Origin: an uncultured Eubacteriales bacterium
Lineage (GTDB): Bacteria > Bacillota > Clostridia > Oscillospirales > CAG-272
NCBI GenBank assembly: GCA_934447715.1
Contig: CAKSER010000024.1
Span: 1 to 27,734, forward strand
Reading direction: 5' to 3'
DNA length: 27,734 nt
Positions within the stretch are counted from its first letter, which is position 1; every line of letters begins with the position of its first letter. Of the stretch, positions 1-7,185 are shown in pieces. A program made the position numbers and the translations under genes. The notes below the pieces were generated by a model. That model had not been told where the DNA came from, did no database searches, and saw only the letters and a program-made list of their open reading frames with translations.

Positions 1-1500
1 ATCCACGACAAGGCAATCATTGCCGCCGCAACCCTTTCCGACAGATATATAACAGACCGTTTCCTCCCGGATAAGGCAATCGACCTTGTAGATGAGGCAT
101 GCGCGCTGATTAAGACCGAAATGAACTCGATGCCTACCGAAATGGATGAGATTTCGAGAAAAATCATGCAGCTTGAAATCGAGGAGGCTGCCCTTACCAA
201 GGAAACCGACAAGCTTTCGATCGAGCATCTTGATCAGATCAGAAAGGAACTTGCAAATCTCAGAGATGACTTCTCCCAGATGAAGGCAAAATGGGAAAAC
301 GAAAAGAATTCGATCGGCAAGCTGCAAAAAATCCGTGAGGAGATCGAGAAAACCAACGCCGAAATCGAAAAGGCTCAGAACGAGTACGACCTGAGCAAGG
401 CTGCAGAACTTAAATACGGCAAGCTTCCGCAGCTTCAGAAGGAGCTTGAGGAAACCGAAAAGAGCGAGGGCAGAACCGTTTCGAAGGACAGCGGTCTTCT
501 CCGCGACGAGGTAACCGAGGAGGAGATTACAAAGATCGTTTCCAGATGGACCGGCATCCCTGTCGCAAAGCTGATGGAGAGCGAGAGGTACAAGCTTCTT
601 CACCTTGACGAAACGCTTCACAAACGTGTTGTAGGACAGGATGAGGCTGTAAACAAGGTTGCCGATGCAATCCTCCGTTCAAGAGCCGGAATTCAGGATC
701 CTAAAAGACCTATCGGTTCGTTTATGTTCCTCGGTCCGACCGGTGTCGGAAAAACCGAGCTTGCAAAGGCTCTGGCAGAGGCATTGTTCGATGATGAAAA
801 ATCTCTTATCCGTATCGACATGAGCGAATATATGGAGAAATTCTCTGTATCAAGGCTTATCGGAGCGCCTCCCGGATATGTCGGCTATGACGAGGGCGGT
901 CAGCTTACCGAGGCTGTCAGAAGAAAGCCGTATTCGGTTGTACTGTTCGATGAGGTCGAAAAGGCTCATCCGGATGTATTCAATGTCCTTTTACAGGTTC
1001 TCGACGACGGAAGAATCACCGACAGCCAAGGCAGAGTCGTTGACTTCAAGAACACTATCATTATTCTCACATCGAACCTCGGCTCTGATATAATTCTTGA
1101 CGGAATCAATGAATCCGGCGAGATTACCGAGGAGGCAAGAAAGAATGTTTCTATGCTGCTTAAACGCAGCTTCCGCCCCGAATTTCTCAACCGTCTTGAC
1201 GAGATTGTTTTCTACAAGCCGCTCACGAGAGAAAATATCGGCATGATCGTCGATCTGCTTACCGAGGATCTCAGAAAACGTCTTTCGGACAAGCAGCTCG
1301 GTCTTGAAATCACCCCGAAGGCAAAGGATTATATAATCGAAGCCTCATACGACCCGACCTACGGCGCACGTCCGATAAAGAGATTCCTCCAGTCGCAGGT
1401 TGAAACGCTTGTTGCAAAGCTGATTATAAGGGACGATCCGATGCCCGACACTATTATTACCATCGACTTCGACGGCGAAAAGCTTGTTGCAAAAATGTAA
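1..1500 (+). CDS. clpB: ATP-dependent disaggregase ClpB, C-terminal part (5' end outside window)
   Basis: This is the last 499 residues of the Hsp100 chaperone ClpB, which threads aggregated proteins through a hexameric AAA+ ring, usually with DnaK. The reading frame is open from base 1, so the gene starts upstream of the window. Visible in order are the end of the first AAA+ domain (the RYITDRFLPDKAIDLVDEA block, residues about 15-33), a full-length charged coiled-coil middle domain (about 41-165), and the second AAA+ domain. That domain has Walker A GPTGVGKT (245-252, bases 733-756), Walker B VVLFDE (bases 937-954) and the GAPPGYVGY pore loop. The C-terminal small domain carries the GARPIKR motif. 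The long middle domain separates ClpB from ClpC, ClpE and ClpX. It ends in TAA and converges on the minus-strand operon. I am very sure of the family; promoter and heat-shock control cannot be seen here. Confidence 0.97.
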   Translation: MHDKAIIAAATLSDRYITDRFLPDKAIDLVDEACALIKTEMNSMPTEMDEISRKIMQLEIEEAALTKETDKLSIEHLDQIRKELANLRDDFSQMKAKWENEKNSIGKLQKIREEIEKTNAEIEKAQNEYDLSKAAELKYGKLPQLQKELEETEKSEGRTVSKDSGLLRDEVTEEEITKIVSRWTGIPVAKLMESERYKLLHLDETLHKRVVGQDEAVNKVADAILRSRAGIQDPKRPIGSFMFLGPTGVGKTELAKALAEALFDDEKSLIRIDMSEYMEKFSVSRLIGAPPGYVGYDEGGQLTEAVRRKPYSVVLFDEVEKAHPDVFNVLLQVLDDGRITDSQGRVVDFKNTIIILTSNLGSDIILDGINESGEITEEARKNVSMLLKRSFRPEFLNRLDEIVFYKPLTRENIGMIVDLLTEDLRKRLSDKQLGLEITPKAKDYIIEASYDPTYGARPIKRFLQSQVETLVAKLIIRDDPMPDTIITIDFDGEKLVAKM

Positions 1501-1553
1501 AAAAGTAAAAAACGTATTGCATAAGCAAAAGCCGGGCAATTGATTAAAAAGCG

Positions 1554-1597
1554 AAAAAGCCATCCGGGCAGCAAAGTCTGCTTCGGATGGCTTTTTT
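1554..1597. terminator. Bidirectional Rho-independent terminator between clpB and divIC
   Basis: The stem pairs AAAAAGCCATCCG (1554-1566) with CGGATGGCTTTTT (1584-1596), and the inner GCAG/CTGC (1568-1571 with 1578-1581) extends it. A T-run follows on the + strand and an A-run precedes it, so the same hairpin can end clpB on the + strand and the long divIC operon on the - strand. It sits between the two convergent stop codons. Confidence 0.9.
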
Positions 1598-1608
1598 AAG
1601 TTTTGCTT

Positions 1609-1884
1609 TTATTTATCGTTATAGAATATAATCTCGTCCGGAAGGTAGTAATTCAGCTTTTCCCTTGCAATCCGCATTATATACTCATCGTCGAAATCCC
1701 GGTTAAGCTCGGAATTGATCTGATCAATGTCTTCTCTGTATTTGTTGTTCAGCTCCTGAAGATTTTCCGCCTCATCGCGAAGCGCGTTATACTGAACCTG
1801 AAGATTGACAATATTGATCAGGCAAAAGCATATTACAACAATAATTGCAAGCTTTGAAAAAAAGTTGATCTTATCCGATCTCAT
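1609..1884 (-). CDS. divIC: Septum formation initiator DivIC (FtsB family)
   Basis: This is a 91-residue single-pass membrane protein of the FtsB/DivIC family, which joins FtsL and DivIB (FtsQ) to activate septal cell-wall synthesis. A short basic cytoplasmic N-terminus is followed by a membrane segment (about residues 10-28), a coiled coil (about 30-65), and the family C-terminal signature AREKLNYYLPDEIIFY. I chose the ATG at 1884 because AAGGAG lies 9 bases upstream. The longer open frame back to 2022 would run deep into yabQ. The chosen start overlaps the yabQ end by 14 bases, which suggests translational coupling. Its place after yabP-yabQ is the same as in Bacillus subtilis. It is the last gene before the shared terminator. 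Confidence 0.93.
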   Translation of the reverse strand: MRSDKINFFSKLAIIVVICFCLINIVNLQVQYNALRDEAENLQELNNKYREDIDQINSELNRDFDDEYIMRIAREKLNYYLPDEIIFYNDK

Positions 1885-2482
1885 CGGTTTTTTCTCCTTC
1901 CCTGTTATTTTCATCTGCTCTCTTTCCGACAAACAAAGTAAATTGATCGGAAAGTGTTTTTTCACGTCTGTCTGTATACCTGACTCTGCGAGCTTCAAGC
2001 ACTCTTTCGTGTATAAAAGCATACAGCTTTTTTATAAGTCTTATTACCGGCGTTACCGTAACCGATATAATGCGGCGGACAAGCTTGTAAATGAAGCCGA
2101 TAATAATCTCGGCACACCGTATAACCAGCTTTCCTACCGTAATCCGATACACAAAAAAGCCAAGCACTAAAGGAATCAGAGTGAAAATCCGCACCCTTCC
2201 TCCGTTAAGCTTATACATCAGGAGCACCATCAATACAGCCGCAAATGTAAAAAAGAATATATCCTCAAGAAAAATCAGCAGACAGTCGATCTTGCCTTTT
2301 ACATTCCCTGCTCTTTTCTGCTTGTCCGCCGGCTCCGCTTTAGTTTCGTTTTCCTGCTTAGGCAGAAACGCAATCCGGCGAATTCTGAAAATGTCATAAA
2401 CGGCTCCGAGCAGAAACCCGATAATAAACGACCACAGAATCAGCAGAAAAAAGCTGCTCTGATCGAGATATTCCGGAATCAT
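1871..2482 (-). CDS. yabQ: Spore cortex biosynthesis protein YabQ
   Basis: This 203-residue membrane protein matches the YabQ family, needed in Bacillus for making the spore cortex and located in the forespore membranes. Visible are an N-terminal hydrophobic helix (about residues 11-32, with the GFLLGAVYDIFRIRR pattern typical of the family), two further hydrophobic segments (about 68-92 and 98-122), and a long basic, Arg-rich C-terminal tail. A Lys/Glu-rich linker (about 40-66) lies after the first helix. The ATG overlaps the yabP stop as ATGA (2479-2482), and its own end overlaps divIC. The molecular activity of YabQ is not known. The family call rests on the N-terminal motif, membrane layout and gene order. 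Confidence 0.9.
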   Translation of the reverse strand: MIPEYLDQSSFFLLILWSFIIGFLLGAVYDIFRIRRIAFLPKQENETKAEPADKQKRAGNVKGKIDCLLIFLEDIFFFTFAAVLMVLLMYKLNGGRVRIFTLIPLVLGFFVYRITVGKLVIRCAEIIIGFIYKLVRRIISVTVTPVIRLIKKLYAFIHERVLEARRVRYTDRREKTLSDQFTLFVGKRADENNREGEKTDEIG

Positions 2483-2763
2483 CGAAACAGCCTCTTGAGC
2501 CTTCCGTTCTTCTTGTCGTCAGCTCTTTTTTCATCTATGTAAAAGAGCCCGTTGATATTTCCCTCGATTGCGACCTCTTTTGTATCAAGCTCCAGCTTTA
2601 TAACATGAAGATCGGTTCCGTCCACCGTAAGCATTCCCAAAACAGACCGCATCACTACGTTCTCCTCGTCAAAGCTTATAACGTCTTCAACTCCGGTCAG
2701 CTCCATCCTGTTTCGGTCGGATATGCTGATATTGTGAGTGTTTTTAACTGTACTCTGCTCCAT
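2479..2763 (-). CDS. yabP: Sporulation protein YabP
   Basis: This is a 94-residue protein of the YabP/YqfC family, small beta-rich proteins made in the mother cell during sporulation. Family features are the opening HNISISDRNRMELTGVEDVISFDEENVVM, the GMLTVDGTDLHVIKLELD core, and a basic tail (KKNGRLKRLFR). The start has a strong GGAGGG six bases upstream. The gene overlaps yabQ by four bases. A 69-base gap separates it from rqcP. In Bacillus, yabP and yabQ are under SigE; the gap has an AT-rich stretch near 2790-2812, but I cannot make a convincing SigE promoter there. Its exact biochemical role is unknown. Confidence 0.92.
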   Translation of the reverse strand: MEQSTVKNTHNISISDRNRMELTGVEDVISFDEENVVMRSVLGMLTVDGTDLHVIKLELDTKEVAIEGNINGLFYIDEKRADDKKNGRLKRLFR

Positions 2764-2832
2764 ATTTAACCCTCCGCAGCTTTTATTACACTATAGTAAA
2801 ATATATGCTGCGATCGAATTATATATTACAGA

Positions 2833-3078
2833 TCAGCCGTCAACGACCTCATACATTGTCTGAGCATCGTCCTTTAATGCATGCTCCTTGATTTCCCTTA
2901 CCTTGACCTTAAGGCTTCTCTGACCGAAGGATATCTCGATCAGATCGCCCTCCTTAACATCATACGATGCCTTTACAGGTCTGCCGTTTACCGATATATG
3001 CGAATTGTCGCACGCCTCGTTTGCAACAGTGCGCCTTTTGATCAGACGCGAAACCTTTAAAAATTTATCAATTCTCAT
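2833..3078 (-). CDS. rqcP: S4-domain ribosome quality control factor RqcP (YabO)
   Basis: This 81-residue protein is almost wholly an S4 RNA-binding domain (residues 1-60: MRIDKFLKVSRLIKRR at the start, then NGRPVKASYDVKEGDLIEI). It belongs to the Hsp15/YabO group. In Bacillus subtilis, RqcP binds the stalled large ribosomal subunit with RqcH and supports alanine tailing of nascent chains. The start fits the family N-terminus exactly, but no clear Shine-Dalgarno lies at the usual distance: AAGAG is about 14 bases upstream and CAGG touches the ATG. Translation may therefore depend on the structured leader. The gene is preceded by the 155-base repeat pair and its promoter at 3449-3477. Its place between mazG and yabP matches Bacillus. 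Confidence 0.92.
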   Translation of the reverse strand: MRIDKFLKVSRLIKRRTVANEACDNSHISVNGRPVKASYDVKEGDLIEISFGQRSLKVKVREIKEHALKDDAQTMYEVVDG

Positions 3079-3138
3079 CCTGATTTATAATTCTCTTTTC
3101 AATTTTCAATATGTATCTGTTGTTATGTCTGTTATTTC

Positions 3139-3293
3139 AGTATAACACAAAAGCGGCGCGCATGCGCCGGAAACGGCAAAGCCGTTCAAAATTTCAAAGA
3201 AATTTTGCTTTTGTCGTTGCAATATCCACATCCGTGCAAAGCACGGGAAAGGCGTTAGCCTCAAAAGCTTGCCTTGACTAGCTTTTTGTGGAT
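3139..3293. repeat. Multi-hairpin tandem repeat, copy 1 (155 bp)
   Basis: This is the first of two copies with a period of exactly 155 bases. Domain A is closed by CAAAAGC (3148-3154) pairing with GCTTTTG (3207-3213) and encloses three hairpins: GGCGC/GCGCC (3155-3168), AACGGC/GCCGTT with an AAA loop (3172-3186), and AAAATTTC/GAAATTTT with an AAA loop (3188-3206). After a 7-base linker, domain B is closed by a perfect 10-base stem, AATATCCACA (3221-3230) with TGTGGATATT (3287-3296). It encloses CCGTGC/GCACGG (3232-3246), AGGC/GCCT (3250-3261) and AAAAGCT/AGCTTTT (3263-3286). No open frame of note runs through it. All stems are read directly from the sequence; I do not recognise a named family. 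Confidence 0.9.
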
Positions 3294-3448
3294 ATTATAT
3301 CTCAAAAGCGGCGTTGTAAACGCCGAGGCGGCGGAGCCGTCCAAAATTCCAAAGGAATTTTGCTTTTGACGATTCAATGTCCGCAGCCGCACGAAGTGCG
3401 GAGAGGCATAGCCTCTAAAATCTTGCCTTGGCAAGATTTTCTGAGGAC
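3294..3448. repeat. Multi-hairpin tandem repeat, copy 2 (155 bp)
   Basis: The second copy has the same architecture but much sequence drift. Domain A is closed by TCAAAAGC (3302-3309) with GCTTTTGA (3362-3369) and holds GGCGTT/AACGCC (3310-3324), a GCGGC/GCCGT hairpin with a GGA loop (3328-3340), and AAAATTCC/GGAATTTT (3343-3361). Domain B is closed by AATGTCC (3376-3382) with GGACATT (3445-3451). It holds CCGCAC/GTGCGG with a GAA loop (3387-3401), AGAGGC/GCCTCT (3402-3416) and an 11-base stem AAAATCTTGCC/GGCAAGATTTT (3417-3440). Several differences from copy 1 are compensatory (see findings). The right end merges with the -10 box of the rqcP promoter. TATAACA occurs just outside both ends of the pair (3141-3147 and 3451-3457). 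Confidence 0.9.
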
Positions 3449-3477
3449 ATTATAACATACCGTTTTTTCAATATCAA
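3449..3477 (-). promoter_or_regulatory. SigA-type promoter for rqcP-yabP-yabQ-divIC
   Basis: On the minus strand, a -35 box TTGATA (3472-3477), a 17-base spacer and a -10 box TATAAT (3449-3454) preceded by TG-T (extended -10) form a near-consensus housekeeping promoter. Transcription would start near 3442, inside the right end of repeat copy 2, giving a leader of about 365 bases before rqcP. The promoter lies in the gap after the mazG stop. Confidence 0.75.
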
Positions 3478-3492
3478 GAATTTAATCTTAAT

Positions 3493-4167
3493 TCATTCTG
3501 CACTTTTTACAGAATTTACGAATTTTTCACAATAATCATAAAGCAGCTGCTCCGGCTCGATACCATGCTTGTTTAAGGATGCAGCGATCTCAAAAAGCTG
3601 CTTTCCTGCTTTGTCTTTGATATCATCCTCGGAAGTATCAAAATAAATATCCTCCTGGCTGTAAAGCCCTGCCTTCTCTGCTTTTTTTGCAAGCTTAGCC
3701 GCACGCATAAGCGACGGAAGCGTTTTCGCTACGCTTTCAAGGACCTCAGCATCTGTTTTCTGCTTCTTTGTCTGCTTTTTAATTGCATCCCAGTTTGTAA
3801 GCACGTCGGCGGAGTCCTTTACATTCACCTCACCGAAAACATGAGGATGGCGGATAATCAGCTTGCGGCATATTTCATCCGAAACATCGTCAAAATTAAA
3901 CTCGCCGTTTTCCTCGCTGATTCTGCAGTGAAAAACCACCTGCAAAAGCACATCGCCGAGCTCCTCTCTTAAGCCCTCGACACTGTGATTGTCGATTGCC
4001 TCCACCGCCTCATAGGTTTCCTCGATAAAATTGTTGCGGATACTCTCGTGAGTCTGCTCGATATCCCACGGGCAGCCTCTAGGCGAGCGGAGAAGCTTCA
4101 TGATCTCCTTAAGATCATTTATATCGTATTTTTCCTTGCCCATAAGCTCTTTTGCTTTTTCGTTCAT
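3493..4167 (-). CDS. mazG: Nucleoside triphosphate pyrophosphohydrolase MazG
   Basis: MazG hydrolyses (d)NTPs to monophosphates and pyrophosphate and is thought to clear damaged nucleotides; in E. coli it also lowers (p)ppGpp. With this start the protein is 224 residues. The family signature LLRSPRGCPWDIEQTHESI is followed by the metal-binding motifs EETYE (about 49-53) and EELGD (about 68-72), then NWDAIKKQTK. The C-terminal half resembles the second MazG repeat but is less clearly conserved. I prefer the ATG at 4167, which has GAGG eight bases upstream. The ATG at 4188 has GAGG directly touching it and no well-placed ribosome site. Bacillus YabN fuses MazG to a methylase-like domain, whereas this gene has MazG only. 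It lies downstream of spoVB as in Bacillus. Confidence 0.93.
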   Translation of the reverse strand: MNEKAKELMGKEKYDINDLKEIMKLLRSPRGCPWDIEQTHESIRNNFIEETYEAVEAIDNHSVEGLREELGDVLLQVVFHCRISEENGEFNFDDVSDEICRKLIIRHPHVFGEVNVKDSADVLTNWDAIKKQTKKQKTDAEVLESVAKTLPSLMRAAKLAKKAEKAGLYSQEDIYFDTSEDDIKDKAGKQLFEIAASLNKHGIEPEQLLYDYCEKFVNSVKSAE

Positions 4168-4231
4168 TCTCTTATCCTCTTTTGTCATCCTCTTGTTCTG
4201 CCCACTTTTTTAGGCAGTTTGTTTTATTTTT

Positions 4232-5869
4232 TTATCCTTCCTCGCATTTCATAAGGTGCAGCTTTAAAAGAATACTATATATTTTCTTGCCCTTCGGAAG
4301 GAGCATAATGTCCTCTTTTGTAATCGCCTTAATTAAGAAGATTACAATAACATAGACAATCGCCGCAACCAGAATTGCCGGGATAACTATAATCCGCCTT
4401 GCCCCTAAAAGCATGATAAAGAGCTTGTAGGAGCCGATGGCAGCACCTGCACAGAATACCGATGCAACAAACGGCTTAAGCAGTACATTTTTAAGGTCGG
4501 GGAAAAAGCCGATATGCTTTGCGATAAAGAAGAAATTCATAAGCATAATCGTCATGTAGCAAAGTCCGCTGCCGATAGGCGCACCGAACATTCCGACAGA
4601 GGGAATTCCGATAAGTACCGTGCTTGAAATAAGCTTAATAACAGAGCCTGCCAGTATAGAAATAATCGGCTTTCTTTCGAGATGATGCGCCTGAAGAATC
4701 GAATTTGTTATCGAAATCATACCGACAAAGAATACCGAAATCGAAAGCACCGAAAGAAGCGGCGCAACCATCTCGGAGGCTGCTTTGTTGAAAAACAGCT
4801 CAAGAATCGGCTCAGAAAGAACCGACATTCCGAGCGCACACGGAATCGAGATCAGCGCAGCAATTCTGAGCGAGCCGTTCATTATACCGTTTATTCTTTC
4901 CTTTGTGGCTGATACGATTGCGCCGGAAAGAAGAGGGGTGATCGAATATGAAACAGGATATATCAGCGCAGGCGGAAGATTGAACATTGAAACCGCAAGG
5001 GTTTTGTAGTTTCCGAAAAGCTCTCTTGAGCTTTCAGGTGTATATCCGATAGACTGAAGCTGTCTTGAAATGATCATTCCGTCAAAAACGTTGGTAAGGC
5101 TCATTACGGATGAGCTGAGCATAATCGGGATTGCAATTATAATAAGCTTTTTTGCAATTTCCGAATTTGAATGAACCGGAAGCTCCTGCTCGAGAATATT
5201 TCCGTCATAGCTTCGCTCCTTAAAGAGCATTTTCGAGATAACAAGGAAGAACATCCCGGCAGCAACGCCGATCGTAAGTCCCAGGACCGCATATGCCGCT
5301 ATCTGATACGAAGGATATCCGTGCTGTATTGCATAATTTGCAAGAAGCACCCCGACTGTCAGTTTCCCGACAGCCTCAATAACCTCCGAAATCGCGGTCG
5401 GATACATGTTCTGATATCCCTGAAAATATCCGCGAAGCGCGCTTGAAATACAAACAAAGAACAGTGTCGGCGCTATTGCGATTATCGACATGTACGCATT
5501 GTCGATCTTGTATGCTTTTGCAAAGAGCTTGCTGCCGAACATCATTATTGCCATTCCGGCAAGTCCGATTATTACAAAGAGTACAACGACAACCCTAAGA
5601 ATCTTTTTTGCTTCCTTAAAGTTCCCTTTTGCCCGATTTTCGGCTATCATCATCGAAACCGCAACCGGAAGACCTGCCGTCGATATCGTGTAAAGCCAGA
5701 CATAAATTTCATATGCCACCTCGTAATAGGACATGCCCTCTCCGCCGAGCATATTGTGCAGCGGAATTTTGAGCACCAGTCCGATTACCTTTACCAGGAC
5801 ATTTGAAAATGTCAGAGCAATAACTCCGAAAAGTACCCTGTTAGTTTTTGCGCTTGAAGTAGTTTTCAC
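4232..5869 (-). CDS. spoVB: SpoVB-type lipid flippase (MOP/MviN-like superfamily)
   Basis: This 545-residue polytopic membrane protein belongs to the polysaccharide exporter branch that includes SpoVB, YtgP and MurJ-like flippases. About 14 hydrophobic helices are spread along the sequence, beginning with LFGVIALTFSNVLVKVIGLV (about residues 13-32). A family motif follows (IPLHNMLGGEGMSYYEVAYEIY, about 35-56). SpoVB is needed for spore cortex in Bacillus and probably moves lipid-linked precursors. The start is a GTG at 5869 with GAGG upstream, and the first 29 bases overlap the preceding amidohydrolase gene. YabM, a SpoVB relative, sits next to mazG in Bacillus, so the position supports this subfamily. 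A general murein precursor flippase is the main alternative. Confidence 0.87.
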   Translation of the reverse strand: MKTTSSAKTNRVLFGVIALTFSNVLVKVIGLVLKIPLHNMLGGEGMSYYEVAYEIYVWLYTISTAGLPVAVSMMIAENRAKGNFKEAKKILRVVVVLFVIIGLAGMAIMMFGSKLFAKAYKIDNAYMSIIAIAPTLFFVCISSALRGYFQGYQNMYPTAISEVIEAVGKLTVGVLLANYAIQHGYPSYQIAAYAVLGLTIGVAAGMFFLVISKMLFKERSYDGNILEQELPVHSNSEIAKKLIIIAIPIMLSSSVMSLTNVFDGMIISRQLQSIGYTPESSRELFGNYKTLAVSMFNLPPALIYPVSYSITPLLSGAIVSATKERINGIMNGSLRIAALISIPCALGMSVLSEPILELFFNKAASEMVAPLLSVLSISVFFVGMISITNSILQAHHLERKPIISILAGSVIKLISSTVLIGIPSVGMFGAPIGSGLCYMTIMLMNFFFIAKHIGFFPDLKNVLLKPFVASVFCAGAAIGSYKLFIMLLGARRIIVIPAILVAAIVYVIVIFLIKAITKEDIMLLPKGKKIYSILLKLHLMKCEEG

Positions 5870-7127
5870 AGATAAACCTCATATTATGCTTTACTTGCTC
5901 TATATCAATTGTTGTAAATTCGCCGTTTTCGTAAAGAATCCTGCCGTCGACCATCGTAAGATAAACGTTCGACGAGTTTGCACTGTAGATTGCCGCATAG
6001 CAGGGATCAAAATACGGAATGTTGTTTATCGCATCAAGGTCGATCAGAATAAGATCCGCCTTATATCCCTCTTCAAGCTTGCCGCAGTCGCTTCTCTTTT
6101 GCGCCCATGCACCGTTCTCGGTCGCGAGCTTAATAAAGTCGTATGCAGCACCGAAATCGGGGCGGCGCTCTATTCCCTTGTGAAGGATTGCAGCAATATA
6201 CATTTCCTTCATGATGTCAAGCGTGTTGTTTGATGCGGCACCGTCGGTTCCGAGAGCAATATTTACATTGTTTTCGACCATTTTTGAATACCTCATAACT
6301 CCGCTTCCGAGCTTTAGGTTGCTTACCGGATTATGTACCGCGGTAACGCCGTATTCCGACAGAATCTGCATATCGCTTTCCGACAAATAGACACAGTGAG
6401 CCGCTGTGGTATGGCAGTCGAACACTCCGCAGTCTCTGAAAAATTCTGCAGGAGTTCTTCCGTTTCTTCTTGCCTTTGCCTCCTCATGCTCCTTTTCGGT
6501 CTCGGAAAGATGGATGTGCATATTGGCACCCAGCTCTTTTGCCTTTTCTGCAAGATATCTGCACATTCTTTCGGTATTTGTGTATTCGGCATGCAGTGTC
6601 ATATCAATCTTTATTCTACCGCCTGCAAAATTATGATAGTCCTTAAAAAGCCGCAGCGACTCAATTACCCTGCTATCCTTTGCAGGATCTTCGTTTTCAT
6701 CAAAGGATACAACAGATCTTCCGATATTTGCCTTAATTCCTGCCTTTGCAAATGCATTTACCGTTTGATCGCAGAAGAAATACATATCGGTACAGGAAAC
6801 GATACCGTTTTTAATCATTTCGCCTGCGGAAAGCATAGATGCGGTATACACTGCTTCATTTGTCAGCAGATCCTCTGCAGGATAGATTCTTTCGTTTAAC
6901 CATCTGTCAAGCGGCATGTCCTCTCCGTATCCGCGGAACAGCGTCATTGCGGCATGGGTATGGCAATTATAAAGCCCCGGCATGATCAGCTTGTTTTTGC
7001 AGTCAATAATCCTGTCGCAGTCCTTTTCGTCAATGTTTTCACCTATTTTTTTAATAAACGCATCCTCGATTAAAAAGTCCTTAATTCCGTCCTTTAGCGT
7101 AAGCAGGTTCTTTAACAGTATCTTCAT
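5841..7127 (-). CDS. mtaD: 5-methylthioadenosine/S-adenosylhomocysteine deaminase-like amidohydrolase
   Basis: This 428-residue metal-dependent hydrolase of the amidohydrolase superfamily most resembles the MtaD/SsnA/TrzN group, which deaminates adenosine-type thioethers (MTA, SAH) and related bases. Metal ligands and motifs are visible: HTH (His56 and His58) in NCHTHAAMTLFRG, HIHLSET, AAHCVYL, and GTDGAASNN with the catalytic Asp. The N- and C-terminal composite beta-sandwich strands (MPGL near 49-52, DLILIDLDA and VDGRILYENG near the end) complete the fold. The ribosome site AAAGGA lies eight bases before the ATG. It precedes spoVB with a 29-base overlap. Substrate assignment within this group from sequence alone is uncertain; guanine or other nucleoside deaminases are alternatives. 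Confidence 0.85.
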   Translation of the reverse strand: MKILLKNLLTLKDGIKDFLIEDAFIKKIGENIDEKDCDRIIDCKNKLIMPGLYNCHTHAAMTLFRGYGEDMPLDRWLNERIYPAEDLLTNEAVYTASMLSAGEMIKNGIVSCTDMYFFCDQTVNAFAKAGIKANIGRSVVSFDENEDPAKDSRVIESLRLFKDYHNFAGGRIKIDMTLHAEYTNTERMCRYLAEKAKELGANMHIHLSETEKEHEEAKARRNGRTPAEFFRDCGVFDCHTTAAHCVYLSESDMQILSEYGVTAVHNPVSNLKLGSGVMRYSKMVENNVNIALGTDGAASNNTLDIMKEMYIAAILHKGIERRPDFGAAYDFIKLATENGAWAQKRSDCGKLEEGYKADLILIDLDAINNIPYFDPCYAAIYSANSSNVYLTMVDGRILYENGEFTTIDIEQVKHNMRFICENYFKRKN

Positions 7128-7166
7128 TTTAAATTTCCTTTACGTTTTAGCTTATTTTATATTTAT

Positions 7167-7182
7167 TTCGGCATTTAGGCTG
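7167..7182. repeat. 16-bp dispersed repeat, copy 1
   Basis: The 16-base sequence TTCGGCATTTAGGCTG (+ strand) recurs exactly at 20550-20565. Here it begins four bases after the stop codon of the kinase-like gene (minus-strand reading). Its function is unknown. Confidence 0.6.
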
Positions 7183-7185
7183 AGG

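Noticed and set aside
1885..2022. A 46-codon upstream extension of divIC
   Set aside because: It overlaps yabQ coding sequence, while the ATG at 1884 has a strong AAGGAG nine bases upstream and matches the family length.
3139..3448. CRISPR array
   Set aside because: There are only two units of 155 bases with no short conserved repeat or unique spacers and no cas genes nearby.
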